Source: Eriocheir sinensis (Eukaryota; Arthropoda; Malacostraca; Decapoda; Varunidae). Taken from it: a stretch of DNA of 64,000 nt. A program made the position numbers and the translations under genes. The notes beneath the pieces were generated by a model. That model was given only the letters and a program-made list of their open reading frames with translations, made no database searches and was not told the origin of the DNA. Location of the stretch: NCBI RefSeq assembly GCF_024679095.1, contig NW_026111624.1:186001-250000 (forward strand), read 5' to 3'. Shown here piece by piece: positions 37,191 to 60,920 of the stretch. The stretch's first letter is position 1; each line of letters begins with the position of its first letter.

Positions 37191-38255
37191 CTTATAAAAA
37201 TATATATACCAAAATACACATAAAATATTTAAATTTGCATTGAAATAAATATACAAAATGCACATACAATAAGGTAAATTTGTATTGAAAGAGATATGCA
37301 AAAATACATATAAAACAATGTAAATTTGTTTCAAAATATATATACGAATACAAATAAAAAAACGTAGATTTCTATTAAAATATATATACAAAATACACTT
37401 AAAATTAAGTAAATACGTATAAAAAAATCTATACAAAATACACATAAAATAATGTAAATTCGAATTAAAATAAATAAACAAAATACCAATAAAAGAATGT
37501 GTATTTGGATAAATATAAATATACAAAATACACATACAAAATAAACATAAAATAAGGTAGATTTGTAAAAAAATATATGTACAAAATACACATTAAATAA
37601 TGTAAATTTATATAAAAATATATATACAAATACACGTAAAATACCATGAATTTGTATAAAAATATATATTCAAAATAAATATTAAATAATGTAAAATCGT
37701 ATAAAAAGATATATACAAAGTACATATAAATAATGAAAATTCGTATCAATATAAATCAACAAAACACCAATAAAATAATATATATTTGAATGAAAATAAA
37801 TTTACAAAATACACATAACATAACTAAAATTTGTATTAAAATATATACAAAAATACATAGAAATAATTTGAGTTTGTATGAAAATAGATATACAAAATAC
37901 ACATAAAACTAGGTAAATTTCTTTTGAAATGTATATACAAAATACCCATAAAATATTGTAAATTTATGCCAAAATATATAAACAAATACTCATAAAATAA
38001 AGTAAATTTGCATGAAAAATATATACAAAATACACATAGAATAATGTCAATTCGTATCAAAATGAATGAGCAGAATATCAATAAAATAATGTAAATTTGT
38101 ATGAAAATAAATATGCAAAATACCCAAAAATAAAGCATATGTTTATAAAAATACAGATACAAAAATACACATCGAATAATTAAATTTGTTTTAAAATTAA
38201 TATACAAAATGCGTATATAATAAGGTAAATTTGTATTGAAAAAATATGCAACATA
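37191..38255 (-). repeat. About 1.06 kb - unit, copy 3
   Basis: Third copy of the bounded - unit. AAACTAGGTAAATTTCTTTT occurs at about 37906, as at about 30598 and 35586. Confidence 0.88.
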
Positions 38256-39062
38256 CACGTTTACTCATACAAATTTATATTATTTTATTGGTATTTTGTT
38301 AATTTATTTTGATACGAATTACATGATTATATGTGTATTTTGTACATATTTTTTATACGTATTTACATTATTTAATGTGTATTTTGTTTATATATTTTCA
38401 TACAAATTTACGTTATTATATGTGTATATTTGTATAAATATTTGAATACATTTTATTTTTATTCATGTATGTATATATTTCAATTCAAATTTAGCTTATT
38501 ATATGTGTATTTTGTATATATTTTCATACAAATTTAATTACTTCTGTGTATTTTGTATATAGTTTTATATAAATTTACGTTATTTTATGTGTATTTTGTA
38601 TATATATATTCATTCAAATACACATTCTTTTATTGGTATTTTGTTTATTTATTTTGATACGAATTTACATTATTTTATTTTATTTTGTATACATTTTTAT
38701 GCGTATTTACTTCATTTTATGTGTATTTTGTATATATATTTTATAGAAATCTACGTTATTTTATGTATTTGTATATATATTTTGAAACAAATTTACATTG
38801 TTTTATATGTATTTTGCATATCTTTTTAATACAAATTTACCTTATTGTATGTGTTTTTGTATATTTATTTTAATACAAATTTAATTTTTGATGTATTTTC
38901 GTATATATATTTTTATAAATAAAATGCGTTATTTTATGGGTATTTTGCTTTATTTTTATACAAATTTACATTATTTTATTAATATTCTGTGTATTTATTT
39001 TGATACGATTTTACATTATTCTATTTGTGTTTTGTACAAATTTTTTATACAAATTTACGTTT
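38256..39062 (+). repeat. Satellite block, + orientation, rich in small deletions
   Basis: Begins like the + units at 33691 and 35936. From about 38440 on, runs are shortened compared with those paralogues by one or a few bases. It ends at ACG-T6-ATAAAATTATTG, a + to - joint repeated near 47961. Confidence 0.88.
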
Positions 39063-39687
39063 TTTATAAAATTATTGATACCAAAATACACATAAAATAT
39101 TTCAATTTGTATTAAAATAAATATACAAAATGCACATACAATAAGGTAAATTTGTATTGAAATAGATATGCAAAATACATATAAAATAATGTAAATTTGT
39201 TTCAAAATATATATACGAATACACATAAAATAACGTAGATTTCTTTAAAAATACATATACAAAATACACATAACATCAAGTAAATACGTTTAAAAAAATG
39301 TATACAAAATACACATAAAATAATGTAAATTGTATAAATGTAAATAAACAATATACCAATAAAAGAATGTATTTGTATAAATATAAATATACAATATTCA
39401 CATATAATTAAGTTATTTTATTTTAAAATATATTCATATAATAACGCAAATTTCTATAAAAATATATGAACAAAAATGAACATAAAATAAATTTGCATAA
39501 AATATATATACAAAACACACATTAGATAATGTAAATGAGTATAAAATATGTATAGAAAATACCTATGAAATAATCTAAATTGTGTCGAATTAAATTAAGA
39601 AAATACCAATAAAATAATGTAATTTTGATGAAATATATATACAAAATACACATAAAATAACCTAAAACAAATATACATAAAATATTG
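39063..39687 (-). repeat. Satellite block, - orientation
   Basis: Colinear with 47962-48596 (about 625 and 635 bp). It ends at a - to + joint with ATTGTATTTTGTATATACAT, also found at about 48594 and 49695. Confidence 0.87.
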
Positions 39688-40214
39688 TATTTTGTATATA
39701 CATTTCAATTCAAATTTAGCTTATTTTATCTGTATTTTGTATATCTATTTTCATACGAATTTAATTACTTGTGTATTTTTGTATAGTTTTATACAAATTT
39801 GTTATTTTATGTGTATTTTGTATATTTATATTTATACAAATACACATTCTTTTATTGGTATTTTGTTTATTTATTTTGATACGAATTTACATTATTTTAT
39901 GTGTATTTTGTATACATTTTCTTATACGTATTTACTTCATTTTATGTGTATTTTGTATATATCTTTTTATACAAATCTACGTTATTTTATGTGTATTCGT
40001 ATATATATTTTGAAACAAATTTACATTGTTTTATATGTATTTTGCATATCTATTTCAATACAGATTTACCTTATTGTAAGTGTATTTTGTATAAATATTT
40101 TAATACAAATTAATTTTTTCATGTGTATTTTGGTATATATATTTTTATAAAAAATGCGTTATTTAATGGGTATTTTGCATCTTTATTTTCATACAAATTT
40201 ACATTGTTTCATTA
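39688..40214 (+). repeat. Satellite block, + orientation
   Basis: Colinear with the first two thirds of 48597-49362. It stops at ACATTGTTTCATTATAAAAT, where the array turns to -. Confidence 0.87.
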
Positions 40215-40881
<667 letters not shown>

Positions 40882-41737
40882 CTGCATTATTCAACTTCTT
40901 TAATAGAAGACCCACCTTCAGGAACTTAACGACTCAAGGCTGAGACTGCAGAACGCTTAGCCTCAGACATTACTATTATTTGATTGGGGCAAGAAGAACC
41001 TGGTGTCCTTCAACGCCTCAAAAACACAGTTTCTCCACCTATACACTCGACACAATCTTCCAAACAACTATCCCCTATTCTTTGACAACACACAGCTATC
41101 ACCTTCCTCAACACTAAACATTCTCGGTCTATCCTTAACTCAAAAATCTCAACTGGAAACTTCATATCTCATCTCTTACTAAATCAGCTTCCTCGAGGCT
41201 GGGCGTTTTGTACCGTCTCCGCCAGTTCTTCTCCCTGCACAGTTGTTGTCCATATACAGGGGCCTTGTCCGCCCTCGTATGGAGTATGCATCTCATGTGG
41301 GGGCTCCACCACACAGCTCTTCTGGACAGAGTGGAGGCTAAGGCTCTTCGTCTCATCAGCTCTCCTCCTCATACTGATAGTCTTCACCTCTTAAATTCCG
41401 CCGCAATGTTGCCTCTCTTTCTATCTTCTATCGATATTTCCACGCTGACTGCTCTTCTGAACTTGCTAACTGCATGCCTCCCCCTCCCGCGGCCCCGCTG
41501 CACTCGACTTTCTACCATGCTCATCCCTATACTGTCCAAACCCTTATGTAAGAGTTAACCAGCATCTTCACTCTTTCATCCCTCACGCTGGTAAACTCTG
41601 GAACAATCTTCCTTCATCTGTATTTCCTCCTGCCTACGACTTAAACTCTTTCAAGAGGAGGTATCAGGACACCTTCCTCCCAAAACTGACCTATCTTTCG
41701 GCCACCTCTTTGGATTCTTTTTAGGAGCAGTGAGTAG

Positions 41738-45296
<3,559 letters not shown>

Positions 45297-46997
45297 GTAT
45301 CAAAATAAATAAACAAAATAGCAATAAAATAATGTAAATTTGTATGAGAAAACATATACAAATACATATAAAATAAGGCAAATTTCTAAAAAAAATATGT
45401 ACAAAAATGCACATCAAATAAAGTAAATTTGCATAAAATATATATACAAAACACACATTAAATAATGTAAATGCGTACATAAAATAACCTAAATTTGTAT
45501 AAAACTATATACAAAATACACAAAATATTTAAAATTTGTATGAAAAGAAATATACAAAATACATAAAATTAGGTAAATTTGTATTGAAATACATATACAA
45601 AATACACATAAAATAATGTAAATTTGAATGAAAATATATAAACAAATACACTTAAAATAACGTAAATATGTATAAAATATATATGCAAGATACATTAAAT
45701 AATGTAAATGTGTATAAAAATATATACAAAAAGAAATAGAATAATGTAAAATCCTATCAATATAAATACACAGAATATCAATAAAATAATGTAAATTTGT
45801 ATGAAAAGAAAGATGCAAAATTCTATAAATAGCGCATTTTTTATAAAATATATACCAAAATACACATAAAATATTTAAATTTGTATTGAAATAAATATAC
45901 AAAATGCATATACAGTAAGGTAAATATGTATTGAAAGAGATATTCAAAATACATATAAAACAAAGTAAATTTGTTTCAAAATATATATACGAATACACAT
46001 AAAATAACGTAGATATCTATAGAAATATATATACAAATGAAATTATGTAAATAAAAAATATATATACAAAATACATGTCAAAATAAATAAACAAAATATC
46101 ATGAAAAGAATGTATTTGTATGAAAATAAATTATAGATAATAAATTTGTATGAAATATATATGTAAGATACACATTAAATAATGTAAATATGTATAAAAA
46201 AAATATATACAAAAACAAATAGAATAATGTGAAATCGTAACAAAATAAATACACTGAATATTAATAAAATAATGTAAATTTGTATGAAAATAAAGATGCA
46301 AAATTCTATCAAATAGCGTATTTCTTATAAAAATATATATTCCTAAATACACATAAAATATTTAAATTTGTATTAAAATAAATATACAAAATGCACATAA
46401 AAAAAGGTAAATTTGTACTGAAATAGATATGCAAAATTCATAATAAACAATGTAATTTTGTTTCAAAATATATATACGAATACATATAAAATAACGCATA
46501 TTTCTATAAAATTATATATACAAAAATACACATAAAATTAAGTAAATACGTATAAAATAGATATACAAAATACACATAGAATAATGTAAAATTGTAAAAA
46601 AAATAAACAGAATATAAATAAATAATGTAAATTTGTATGAAAATAAAATGCAAAATACCTATAAAATAAAGCATATTTTATAAAATACATATACAAAATA
46701 CACATAGCATAATTAAATTTGTATTAAAATTAATATACAAATGCATATACAATAAGGTAAATTTGTATTGAAAAATATGCAAAATACACATAAAACAGTG
46801 TAAATTTATTTCAAAATCTATATACGAATACTATAAATCAACGTAGATTTCTATAGAAATATATATAAAATACACATCAAATGATGTAAACACGTATAAA
46901 AATATATATATATATAAAATAGACATTAAATAATGTAAATTCATGTCAAAATAAATAAACAAAATATCAATAAAAGAATGTATTTGTATGAAAATAG
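45297..46997 (-). repeat. Satellite block, - orientation
   Basis: About 45297-46140 is colinear with about 50449-51270 (offset about 5.15 kb), including ATATACAGTAAGGTAAATAT at about 45908 and 51026. A short TA run occurs near 46905. It contains a copy of the shortened TAGATAATAAATTTG monomer (about 46132). Confidence 0.88.
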
Positions 46998-47284
46998 ATA
47001 TACACGTTATTTTATGTGTATTCGTATATATATTTTGAAACAAATTTACACTGTTTTATTTGTATTTATGCGTTTTTTTTCAATACAAATTTACCTTTTG
47101 TGTGTGCATTTTGTATATTAATTTTAATACAAATTTAATCATTCTATGTGTATTTTTGTATATGTATTAAAAAAAAATGCTTTATCTTATGGGTATTTTG
47201 CATCTTTATTTTCATACAAATTTAAATTATTCTATTGATATTTTGTGTACTTATTTTGATACGATTTTACATTATTATATGTAT
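46998..47284 (+). repeat. Short satellite block, + orientation
   Basis: About six monomers, from TTATTTTATGTGTATTCG to a TTTTGATACGATTTTAC variant. It resembles about 52880-53167 closely. Confidence 0.85.
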
Positions 47285-47344
47285 AAAAAACAATATATAA
47301 AAATACAAAATAATTTAAATTTGTTTGAAAATAGATATGCAAAT
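47285..47344 (-). repeat. Short inverted satellite segment
   Basis: About 60 bp of - sequence (AATTTAAATTTGTTTGAAAA) lies between two + blocks. Confidence 0.75.
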
Positions 47345-47961
47345 ATGTGTATTTTGTATATATATTTCAATTCAAATTTAGCTTATTTTGTGTGTATTTT
47401 GTATATATTTTCATACAATTTAATTACTTCTGTGTATTTTTGTATATAGTTTTATATAAATTTACGTTATTTTATGTGTATTTTGTATATTTATATTTAT
47501 ACAAATACATATTTTTTATTGGTATTTTGTTTACTTATTTTGATACGAATTTACATTATTTTATGTGTATTTTGTATACATTTTTTATACGTATTTGCTT
47601 CATTTTGTGTGTATTTTGTATATATATTTTATAGAAATCTACCTTATTTTATGTGTATTCGTATATATTTTGAAACAAATTTACATTGTTTTATATGTAT
47701 TTGCATATCTATTTCAATACAAATTTACCTTATTGTATGTTTTTTGTATATTTATTTTAATACAAATTTAATTTTTTTATGTGTATTTTGGTATATATAT
47801 TTTTATAAATAAAAAAAATGCGTTATTTTATGGGTATTTTGCTTCTTTATTTTCATACAAATTTACATTATTTTATTAAAATTCTGTGTATTTATTTTGA
47901 TACGATTTTACATTATTCTATTTGTGTTTTGTACATATTTTTTTATACAAATTTACGTTTT
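47345..47961 (+). repeat. Satellite block, + orientation
   Basis: Colinear with about 38480-39062, and ends at the same kind of + to - joint (ACG-T7-ATAAAATTATTG). Confidence 0.88.
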
Positions 47962-48596
47962 TTTATAAAATTATTGATACCAAAATACACATAAAATATT
48001 TCAATTTGTATTAAAATAAATATACAAAATGCACATACAATAAGGTAAATTTGTATTGAAATAGATATGCAAATACATATAAAATAATGTAAATTTTTTT
48101 CAAAATATATATACGAATACACATAAAATAACGTGGATTTCTATAAAAAATACATATACAAAATACATAGAAAATTAAGTAAATACGTATAAAAAAATGT
48201 ATACAAAATACACATAAAATAATGTAAATTCGTATAAATGTAAATAAACAATATACCAATAAAAGAATATGTATTTGTATAAATATAAATATATAAAATG
48301 CACATAAAATAACGTAAATTTATATAAAACTATATACATAAAATAACGCAAATTTCTATAAAAATATATGTACAAAAATGAACATAAAATAAATTTGCAT
48401 AAAAACATATATACAAAACGCACATTAGATAATGTAAATGAGTATAAAAATATGTATAGAAAATACCTATGAAATAATCTAAATTCTTATCGAATTAAAT
48501 TAAGAAAATACCAATAAAATAATGTAATTTTGGATGAAAATATATATACAAAATACACATAAAATAACCTAAATACAAATATATACATAAAATATT
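47962..48596 (-). repeat. Satellite block, - orientation
   Basis: Colinear with 39063-39687. The right end is the joint ATTGTATTTTGTATATACAT. Confidence 0.88.
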
Positions 48597-49362
48597 GTAT
48601 TTTGTATATACATTTCAATTCAAATTTAGCTTATTTTATCTGTATTTTATATATCTATTTTCATACGAATTTAATTACTTCTGTATTTTTGTATAGTTTT
48701 CTACAAATTTACGTTATTTTATGTGTATTTTGTATATTTATATTTATACAAATACACATTCTTTTATTGGTATTTTGTTTATTTATTTTGATACGAATTT
48801 ACATTATTTTATGTGTATTTTGTATTAATTTTTATAAGTATTTACTTCATTTTATGTGTATTTTGTATATATATTTTTTATACAAATCTACGTTATTTTA
48901 TGAGTATTCGTATATATATTTTGAAACAAATTTACATTGTTTTATATGTATTTTGTATATCTATTTCAATACAGTTTTACCTTATTGTATGTGTATTTTG
49001 TATATTTATTTTAATACAAATTATTTTTCATGTGTATTTTGGTATATATATTTTTATAAAAAATGCGTTATTTAATGGGTATTTTGCATCTTTTTTTTCA
49101 TACAAATTTACATTGTTTCTTTACTATTCTGTGTATTTATTTTGATACGATTTTACATTATTCTATTTGTGTTTTGTATATATTTTATTATACATATTTA
49201 CATTATTTAATGTGTATTTTGTATATTTTAAAAACAAATTACGTTATTTTATGCGCATCTGTTAAAATATTTTGATACAAATTTACATTATTTTATGTAT
49301 TTGTATATATATATTTCAATACAATTTAGTTTATTTTATATATTTTGTATATCTATTTTCAT
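48597..49362 (+). repeat. Satellite block, + orientation, copy 1 of a 0.75 kb unit
   Basis: Starts at ATTGTATTTTGTATATACAT and ends at TTTTCATTCGTATAAAAATA. It recurs at 49698-50448, and its first part at 39688-40214. Confidence 0.88.
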
Positions 49363-49697
49363 TCGTATAAAAATAAATAAACAATATAGCAATAAAATAA
49401 TGTAAATTTGTATAAATATAAATATACAAAATGCACATAAAATTAACGCAAATTTCTATAAAAATATATGTACAAAAATGAGAATAAAGTAAATTTGCAT
49501 AAAAATATATATACAAAACACACATTAGATAATGTAAATGAGTATAAAAATATGTATAGAAAATACCTATGAAATAATCTAAATTCGTATCGAATTAAAT
49601 TAAGAAAATACCAATAATATAATGTAATTTTGATGAAAATATATATACAAAATACACATAAAATAACTTAAATACAATTACAATATACATGAAATAT
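49363..49697 (-). repeat. Short satellite block, - orientation
   Basis: About 335 bp. Its second half matches the end of 47962-48596 (about 48400-48596), with more small deletions. Confidence 0.87.
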
Positions 49698-50448
49698 TGT
49701 ATTTTGTATATACATTTCAATCAAATTTAGCTTATTTATCTGTATTTTGTATATCTATTTTCATACGAATTTAATTACTTGTGTATTTTGTATAGTTTAT
49801 ACAAATTTACGTTATTTTATGTGTATTTTGTATATTTATATTTATATAAATACATTCTTTATTGGTATTTTGTTTATTTATTTTGATATGACTTTACATT
49901 ATTTTATGTGTATTTTGTATACATTTTTTTATACGTATTTACTTCATTTTATGTCTTTTGTATATATATTTTTATAGAAATCTACGTTATTTTATGTGTA
50001 TATATATTTTGAAACAAATTTACATTGTTTTATGTATTTTGTATATCTATTTCATTACAGATTTACCTTATTGCATGTATTTTGTATATTTATTTAAATA
50101 CAAATTTATTTATTCTTGTGTATTTTGGTTTATATATTTTTATAAAAAATGCGTTATTTTATGGGTATTTTGCATCTTTATTTTCATACAAATTTACATT
50201 GTTTTATTAATATTCTGTGTATTTATTTTGATACGATTTTACATTATTCTATTTGTGTTTTGTATATATTTTTTTATACATATTTACATTATTTAATGTG
50301 TATTTTGTATATTTTAAAACAAATTTACGTTATTTTATGCGCATCTGTTAAAATATTTTGATAGTAATTTACATTATTTTTTTTTGTATATATATTTCAA
50401 TACAAATTTAGTTTATTTTATGTATATTTTGTATATCTATTTTCATTC
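49698..50448 (+). repeat. Satellite block, + orientation, copy 2 of a 0.75 kb unit
   Basis: Same ends and order as 48597-49362. Runs are often shortened; for example GTATAGTTTATACAAATTTA near 49790 lacks bases present in most paralogues. Confidence 0.88.
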
Positions 50449-51717
50449 GTATCAAAATATATAAACAAAATAACAATAAAATAATGTAAATTTGTATGAG
50501 AAATCATATACAAATACACATAATTAACGCAAATTTCTAAAAAAATATATGTACAAAAATGCACATAAAATAAAGTAAATTTGCATAAAAATATATATAT
50601 ACAAAACACACATTAAATAAAGTAAATGCGTACATAAAATAACCTAAATTTGTATAAAATTAAATACAAAAATACACAAAAAGATTTAAATTTTGTATTA
50701 AAAGAAATACACAAAATACACATAGAATAATGTAAATTTGAATGAAAATATAGAAAAAAATACACTTAAAATAACGTAATTTTGTATAAAATTTATATGC
50801 AAGATACACATTAAATAATGTAAATTTGTATAATAAAATATATACATAAAAGTAATAGAATAATGTAAAATCCTATCAATATAAATACACAGAATATCAA
50901 TAAAATAATGTAAATTTGTATGAAAAGAAAGATGCAAAATTCTATAAATAGCGCATTTTTTTTAAATATATATACCTAAATACACATAAAATATTTAAAT
51001 TTGTATTGAAATAAATATACAAAATGCATATACAGTAAGGTAAATATGTATTGAAAGAGATATTCAAAATACATATAAAACAAAGTAAATTTGTTTCAAA
51101 AATATATATACGAATACACATAAATAACGTAGATTTTATAGAAATATATACAAAATACTATGAAATTATGTAAATACGTATAAAAATATATATACAAAAT
51201 ACATATCTAGGTAAATTGTGTCAAAATAAATAAACAAATATCATGAAAAGAATGTGTATTTGTATGAAAATAAATAATAGATAATAAATTTAAAGGAAAT
51301 ATATATGCAAGATACATTAAATAATGTAAATATGTATAAAAAAATATATACAAAACAAATAGAATAATGGGAAATCTTACCAAATAAATACACCGAATAT
51401 TAATAAAATAATGTAAATTTGTATGAAAATAAAGATGCAAAATTCCCATCAAATAGCGCATTTCTTATAAAAATATATATACCAAAATACACATAAAATA
51501 TTTAAATTTGTAATGAAGTAAATATACAAAATGCACATACAATAAGGTAAACTTGTATTGAAAGAGATATGCAAAAATACATATAAAACAATGTAAATTT
51601 GTTTCAAAATATATATACGAATACACATAAAATAACGTAGATTTCTATAAAAATATATATACAAAATACACATAAATTAAGTAAATACGTATAAAAATAG
51701 ATATACAAAATACAAAT
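50449..51717 (-). repeat. Satellite block, - orientation
   Basis: Repeats the order of 45297-46140 and then of 46141-46480. It includes a copy of the shortened AATAATAGATAATAAATTTA monomer (about 51271). The right joint is AATACAAATTGGCCTAACTT, with an unusual GGCC. Confidence 0.88.
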
Positions 51718-52205
51718 TGGCCTAACTTTATGTGTATTTTCCATATCTATTTTCAAACAAACAAATTATTTTTGTGTATTTTTGTATATATTTTTATACA
51801 AATTTTAGTTATTTTATTTGTTTTTTGTATATATATTTTCCTACAAATATACATTCTTTTATTTGAATTTCGTGTATTTAATTTTTACGAATTTACATTA
51901 TTTTATGTGTATTTGTATATATTTTTCACGTATTTAAATTATTTTATGTGTATTTTATATATACATTTTCATAAAAATTTACGTTATTTTATTGTGTGTA
52001 TTCGTATATATTTTGAAACAAATTTTATACAAATTTATGTTATTTTATGTGTATTTGTATATATATTTTCATACAAATTTATATTATTTCATGTGTATTC
52101 TTACATATATTTTATTACAAATTTACCTTATTTTATGTTTATTTTGTATATTTATTTCATTCAATTTTAAATTATTTAATGTGTATATTTGTATTTGTAT
52201 TTGTA
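51718..52205 (+). repeat. Satellite block, + orientation
   Basis: Order matches about 25510-26000 (CCTAACTTTATGTGTATTTT, TTTTCCTACAAATATACATT). It is also the inverse of the - sequence at about 60200-60620. Confidence 0.88.
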
Positions 52206-52239
52206 TCGTATATTTGTATAAAACTATATACAAAATATA
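52206..52239 (-). repeat. Very short inverted satellite segment
   Basis: About 34 bp of - sequence (TATAAAACTATATACAAAAT) is embedded between + blocks. Confidence 0.65.
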
Positions 52240-53167
52240 CTGAACAAATACACATTCTTTTATTGGTATTTTGTTTATTTATTGTTTTGAATTTATATTA
52301 TTTTATGTGTATTTTGTTTACATTTTTTATACGTATTTACTAATTTTATGTGTATTTTGTATATATATTTTATAGAAATCACGTTATTTTATGTGTATTC
52401 GTATATATTTTGAAACAAATTTACAATTTTCATATGTATTTTGCATATCTCTTTCAACAGAAGTTTACCTTATTGTATGTGCATTTTGTATATTTATTTC
52501 ATTACAAATTTATATATTTTATGTGTATTTTGGCATATATTTTTATAAGAAATGCGCTATTTGATGGAATTTTGCATCTTATTTTCATATAAATTTACAT
52601 TATTTTATTAATAATCGGTGTATTTATTTTGATACGATTTTATTATTCTATTTGTTTTTGTATATATTTTTTATACATATTTACATTATTTAATGTGTAT
52701 CTTGCATATATATTACACAAATTTATTATCATTATTTATTTTCATACAAATACACATTCTTTTCATGATATTTTGTTTATTTATTTTGTCAAGAATTTAC
52801 ATTACTTAATATGTATTTTATATATATATTTTTATACGTATTTACATAATTTCATGTGTATTTTGTATATATATTTCTATAGAAATCTACGCTATTTTAT
52901 GTGTATTCGTATATATATTTTGAAACAAATTTACACTGTTTTATTTGTATTTTGCGTTATTTTTCAATACAAATCTTTTATTTTATGTGTGTGCATTTTG
53001 TATATTAATTTTAATACAAATTTAATTATTCTATGTGTATTTTGTATATGCATTTAAAAAATATGCTTTATCTTATGGGTATTTTGCATCTTTATTTTCA
53101 TACAAATTTAAATTATTTTATTGATATTCTGTGTACCTATTTTGATACGATTTTTCATTATTCTATG
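52240..53167 (+). repeat. Satellite block, + orientation, rich in small deletions
   Basis: Contains the inverse of the shortened monomer (ATTTATTATCATTATTTATT at about 52723) and ends at CTATGTATAAAAAAAAAATA. Order from about 52720 onward parallels 63620-64000. Confidence 0.87.
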
Positions 53168-54603
53168 TATAAAAAAAAAATACGGAATACACAAAAATAG
53201 ATATGCAAAATACATTTAAACAATGTAAATTTGTTTCAAAATATATATACGAATACACATGAAATAAGGTAGATTTCTATAAAATATATATGTAAAATAC
53301 ACATAAAATTAAGTAATTACCTATAAAAAATGTTTACAAAATACACATAAAATAATGTAAATTAGAATCAAAATAAATAAACAAAATACCAATAAAAGAA
53401 TGTGTATATGTATAAATATATATGTACAAAATACACATTAAATAATATAAATTTGTTTAAAACTATAGAAAATACACATGAAATGATGTAAATACGTATA
53501 ACAATATATATACAAAATACACATTAAATAATGTAAATTCGCGTTAAAATAAATAAACAAAATATCAATAAAAGAATGTGTATTTGTATGAAAATAGATA
53601 TACAAAATACACATAAAATAACCTAAATTTGTATCAAACTATATAAAAAAATACACAAAACTATTTTAAATGTGTATGTAAATAAATGTACAAAATACAC
53701 ATAAAATCAGGTAAATTTGTATTGAAATACATACAAAAAATACACATAAAATAATGTAAATTTGAATGAAAATACATAAACAAATACACTTAAAATAACG
53801 TAAATTTGTATAAAAAAATATGTACAAAACACAAATAGAATAATGTAAAATCGTATCAAAATAAATACACAGAATATTAATAAAATAATGTAAATTTGTA
53901 TGAAAATAAAGAAGCAAAATACCCATAAAATAACGCTTTTTTTTTATTTATAAAAATATATATACCAAAATACACATCAAAAAATTAAATTTGTATTAAA
54001 ATAAATATACAAAAAACACATACAATAAGGTAAATTTGTATTGAAATAGATATGCAAAATACATATAAAACAATGTAAATTTGTTTCAAAATATATATAC
54101 GAATACACATAAAATAACGTAGATTTCTATAAAAATATATATACAAGTAAATACGTATAAAAAAATGTATACAAAATACACATAAAATAATGTAAATTCG
54201 TATTAAAATAAATAAACAAAATACCAAAAAAAGAATGTGCATTTGTATGAATATAAATATACAAAATACACATAAAATAACGTAAATGTATATAAAACTA
54301 TATACAAAAATACACAGAAATAATTAAATTTGTATGAAAATATATTCAAAATACACACGAAATAAGCTAAATTTGAATTGAAATATATATACAAAATACA
54401 TGAAATAAAGTAAATTTGTATCAAAATATTTATACAAATACACATATAATAACGTAAATTTGTATGAAAATCTATAAACAAAATACACATTAAATAATGT
54501 AAATACGTATAAAAAAATATGTACAAAATACACATATAATCATGTAATTCGTATCAAAATAAATAAACAAAATACCAATAAAATAATATAAATTTGTATG
54601 AGT
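53168..54603 (-). repeat. Satellite block, - orientation
   Basis: About 53540-54603 repeats about 27180-28252. The right end is the GTGTATGTTGCATA junction, as at 28258. Small deletions are rarer here than in the preceding blocks. Confidence 0.89.
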
Positions 54604-55551
54604 AAACGTGTATGTTGCATATTTTTTCAATACAAATTTACCTTATTATATACGCATTTTGTATATTAATTTTAATACAAATTTAATTATTCGATGTGTA
54701 TTTTTGTATCTGTATTTTTATAAACATATTCTTTATTTTTTGGGTATTTTGCATCTTTATTTTCATACAAATTTACATTATTTTATTGATATTCTGCTCA
54801 TTCATTTTGATAGGAATTGACATTATTCTATGTGTATTTTGTATATATTTTTCATGCAAATTTACGTTATTTTATTTGTATTTGTTTATATATTTTGAAA
54901 CAAATTTACAATATTTTATGGGTATTTTGTATATACATTTCAAAAGAAATTTACCTAGTTTTATGTGTATTTTGTATATCTATTTTCATACAAACTCAAA
55001 CTATTTCTATGTATTTTTGTATATATTTTAATACAAATTTTAGTTATGTTATGTGTATTTTGTAAATTTATTTTCATTCAAATATATATTATTTTATTGG
55101 TGTTTTGTTGATTTATATTGATACGAATTTACATTATTTTATATGTACTTTGTATATATATTTTTATACGCTTTTCCATTATTTAATATTTATTTTGAAT
55201 ATATATTTTAATACAAATTCATGGTATTATATGTGTATTTGTATATATATTTTCATATAAATTTACATTATTTTATGTGTATTTTGTACATATATTTTAT
55301 TACAAATCTACCTTATTTTATGTTTATTTTGTATGTGTATTTTGTATATTTATATTTATCCAAATACACATTCTTTTATTGGTATTTTGTTTATTTATTT
55401 TAATTCGAATTTACGTTCTTCTATCGGATTTTTGTTTATTTATTTTGATACGAATTTTTTTTTTAGGTGTATTTGATATATATATTTTTATACTTATTTA
55501 CATAATTTTATATGTATTTAGAATATATATTTTCATAGAAATTTACTCTAT
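54604..55551 (+). repeat. Satellite block, + orientation; inverted partner of the 1.06 kb - unit
   Basis: The reverse complement of about 54604-55400 follows 30945 back to about 30150, including AAAAGAAATTTACCTAGTTT. It ends at ATTTACTCTATATGTATATG, the reverse complement of the joint at about 3030 and 10070. Confidence 0.88.

Positions 55552-60920
<5,369 letters not shown>

Noticed and set aside
41162..41387. Antisense ORFs over the retrotransposon (64 and 67 residues)
   Set aside because: They are shadows of the sense reverse-transcriptase sequence, with no features of their own.
41208..41558. The 116-residue sense ORF as an intact gene
   Set aside because: It mixes true reverse-transcriptase segments with out-of-frame stretches; the RGLVRPRMEYASHV and FYRYFHADC traces lie in a different frame. 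It is part of a broken pseudogene.
46905..46920. A further (TA)n microsatellite
   Set aside because: Only about seven or eight units, within the range of ordinary monomer variation.
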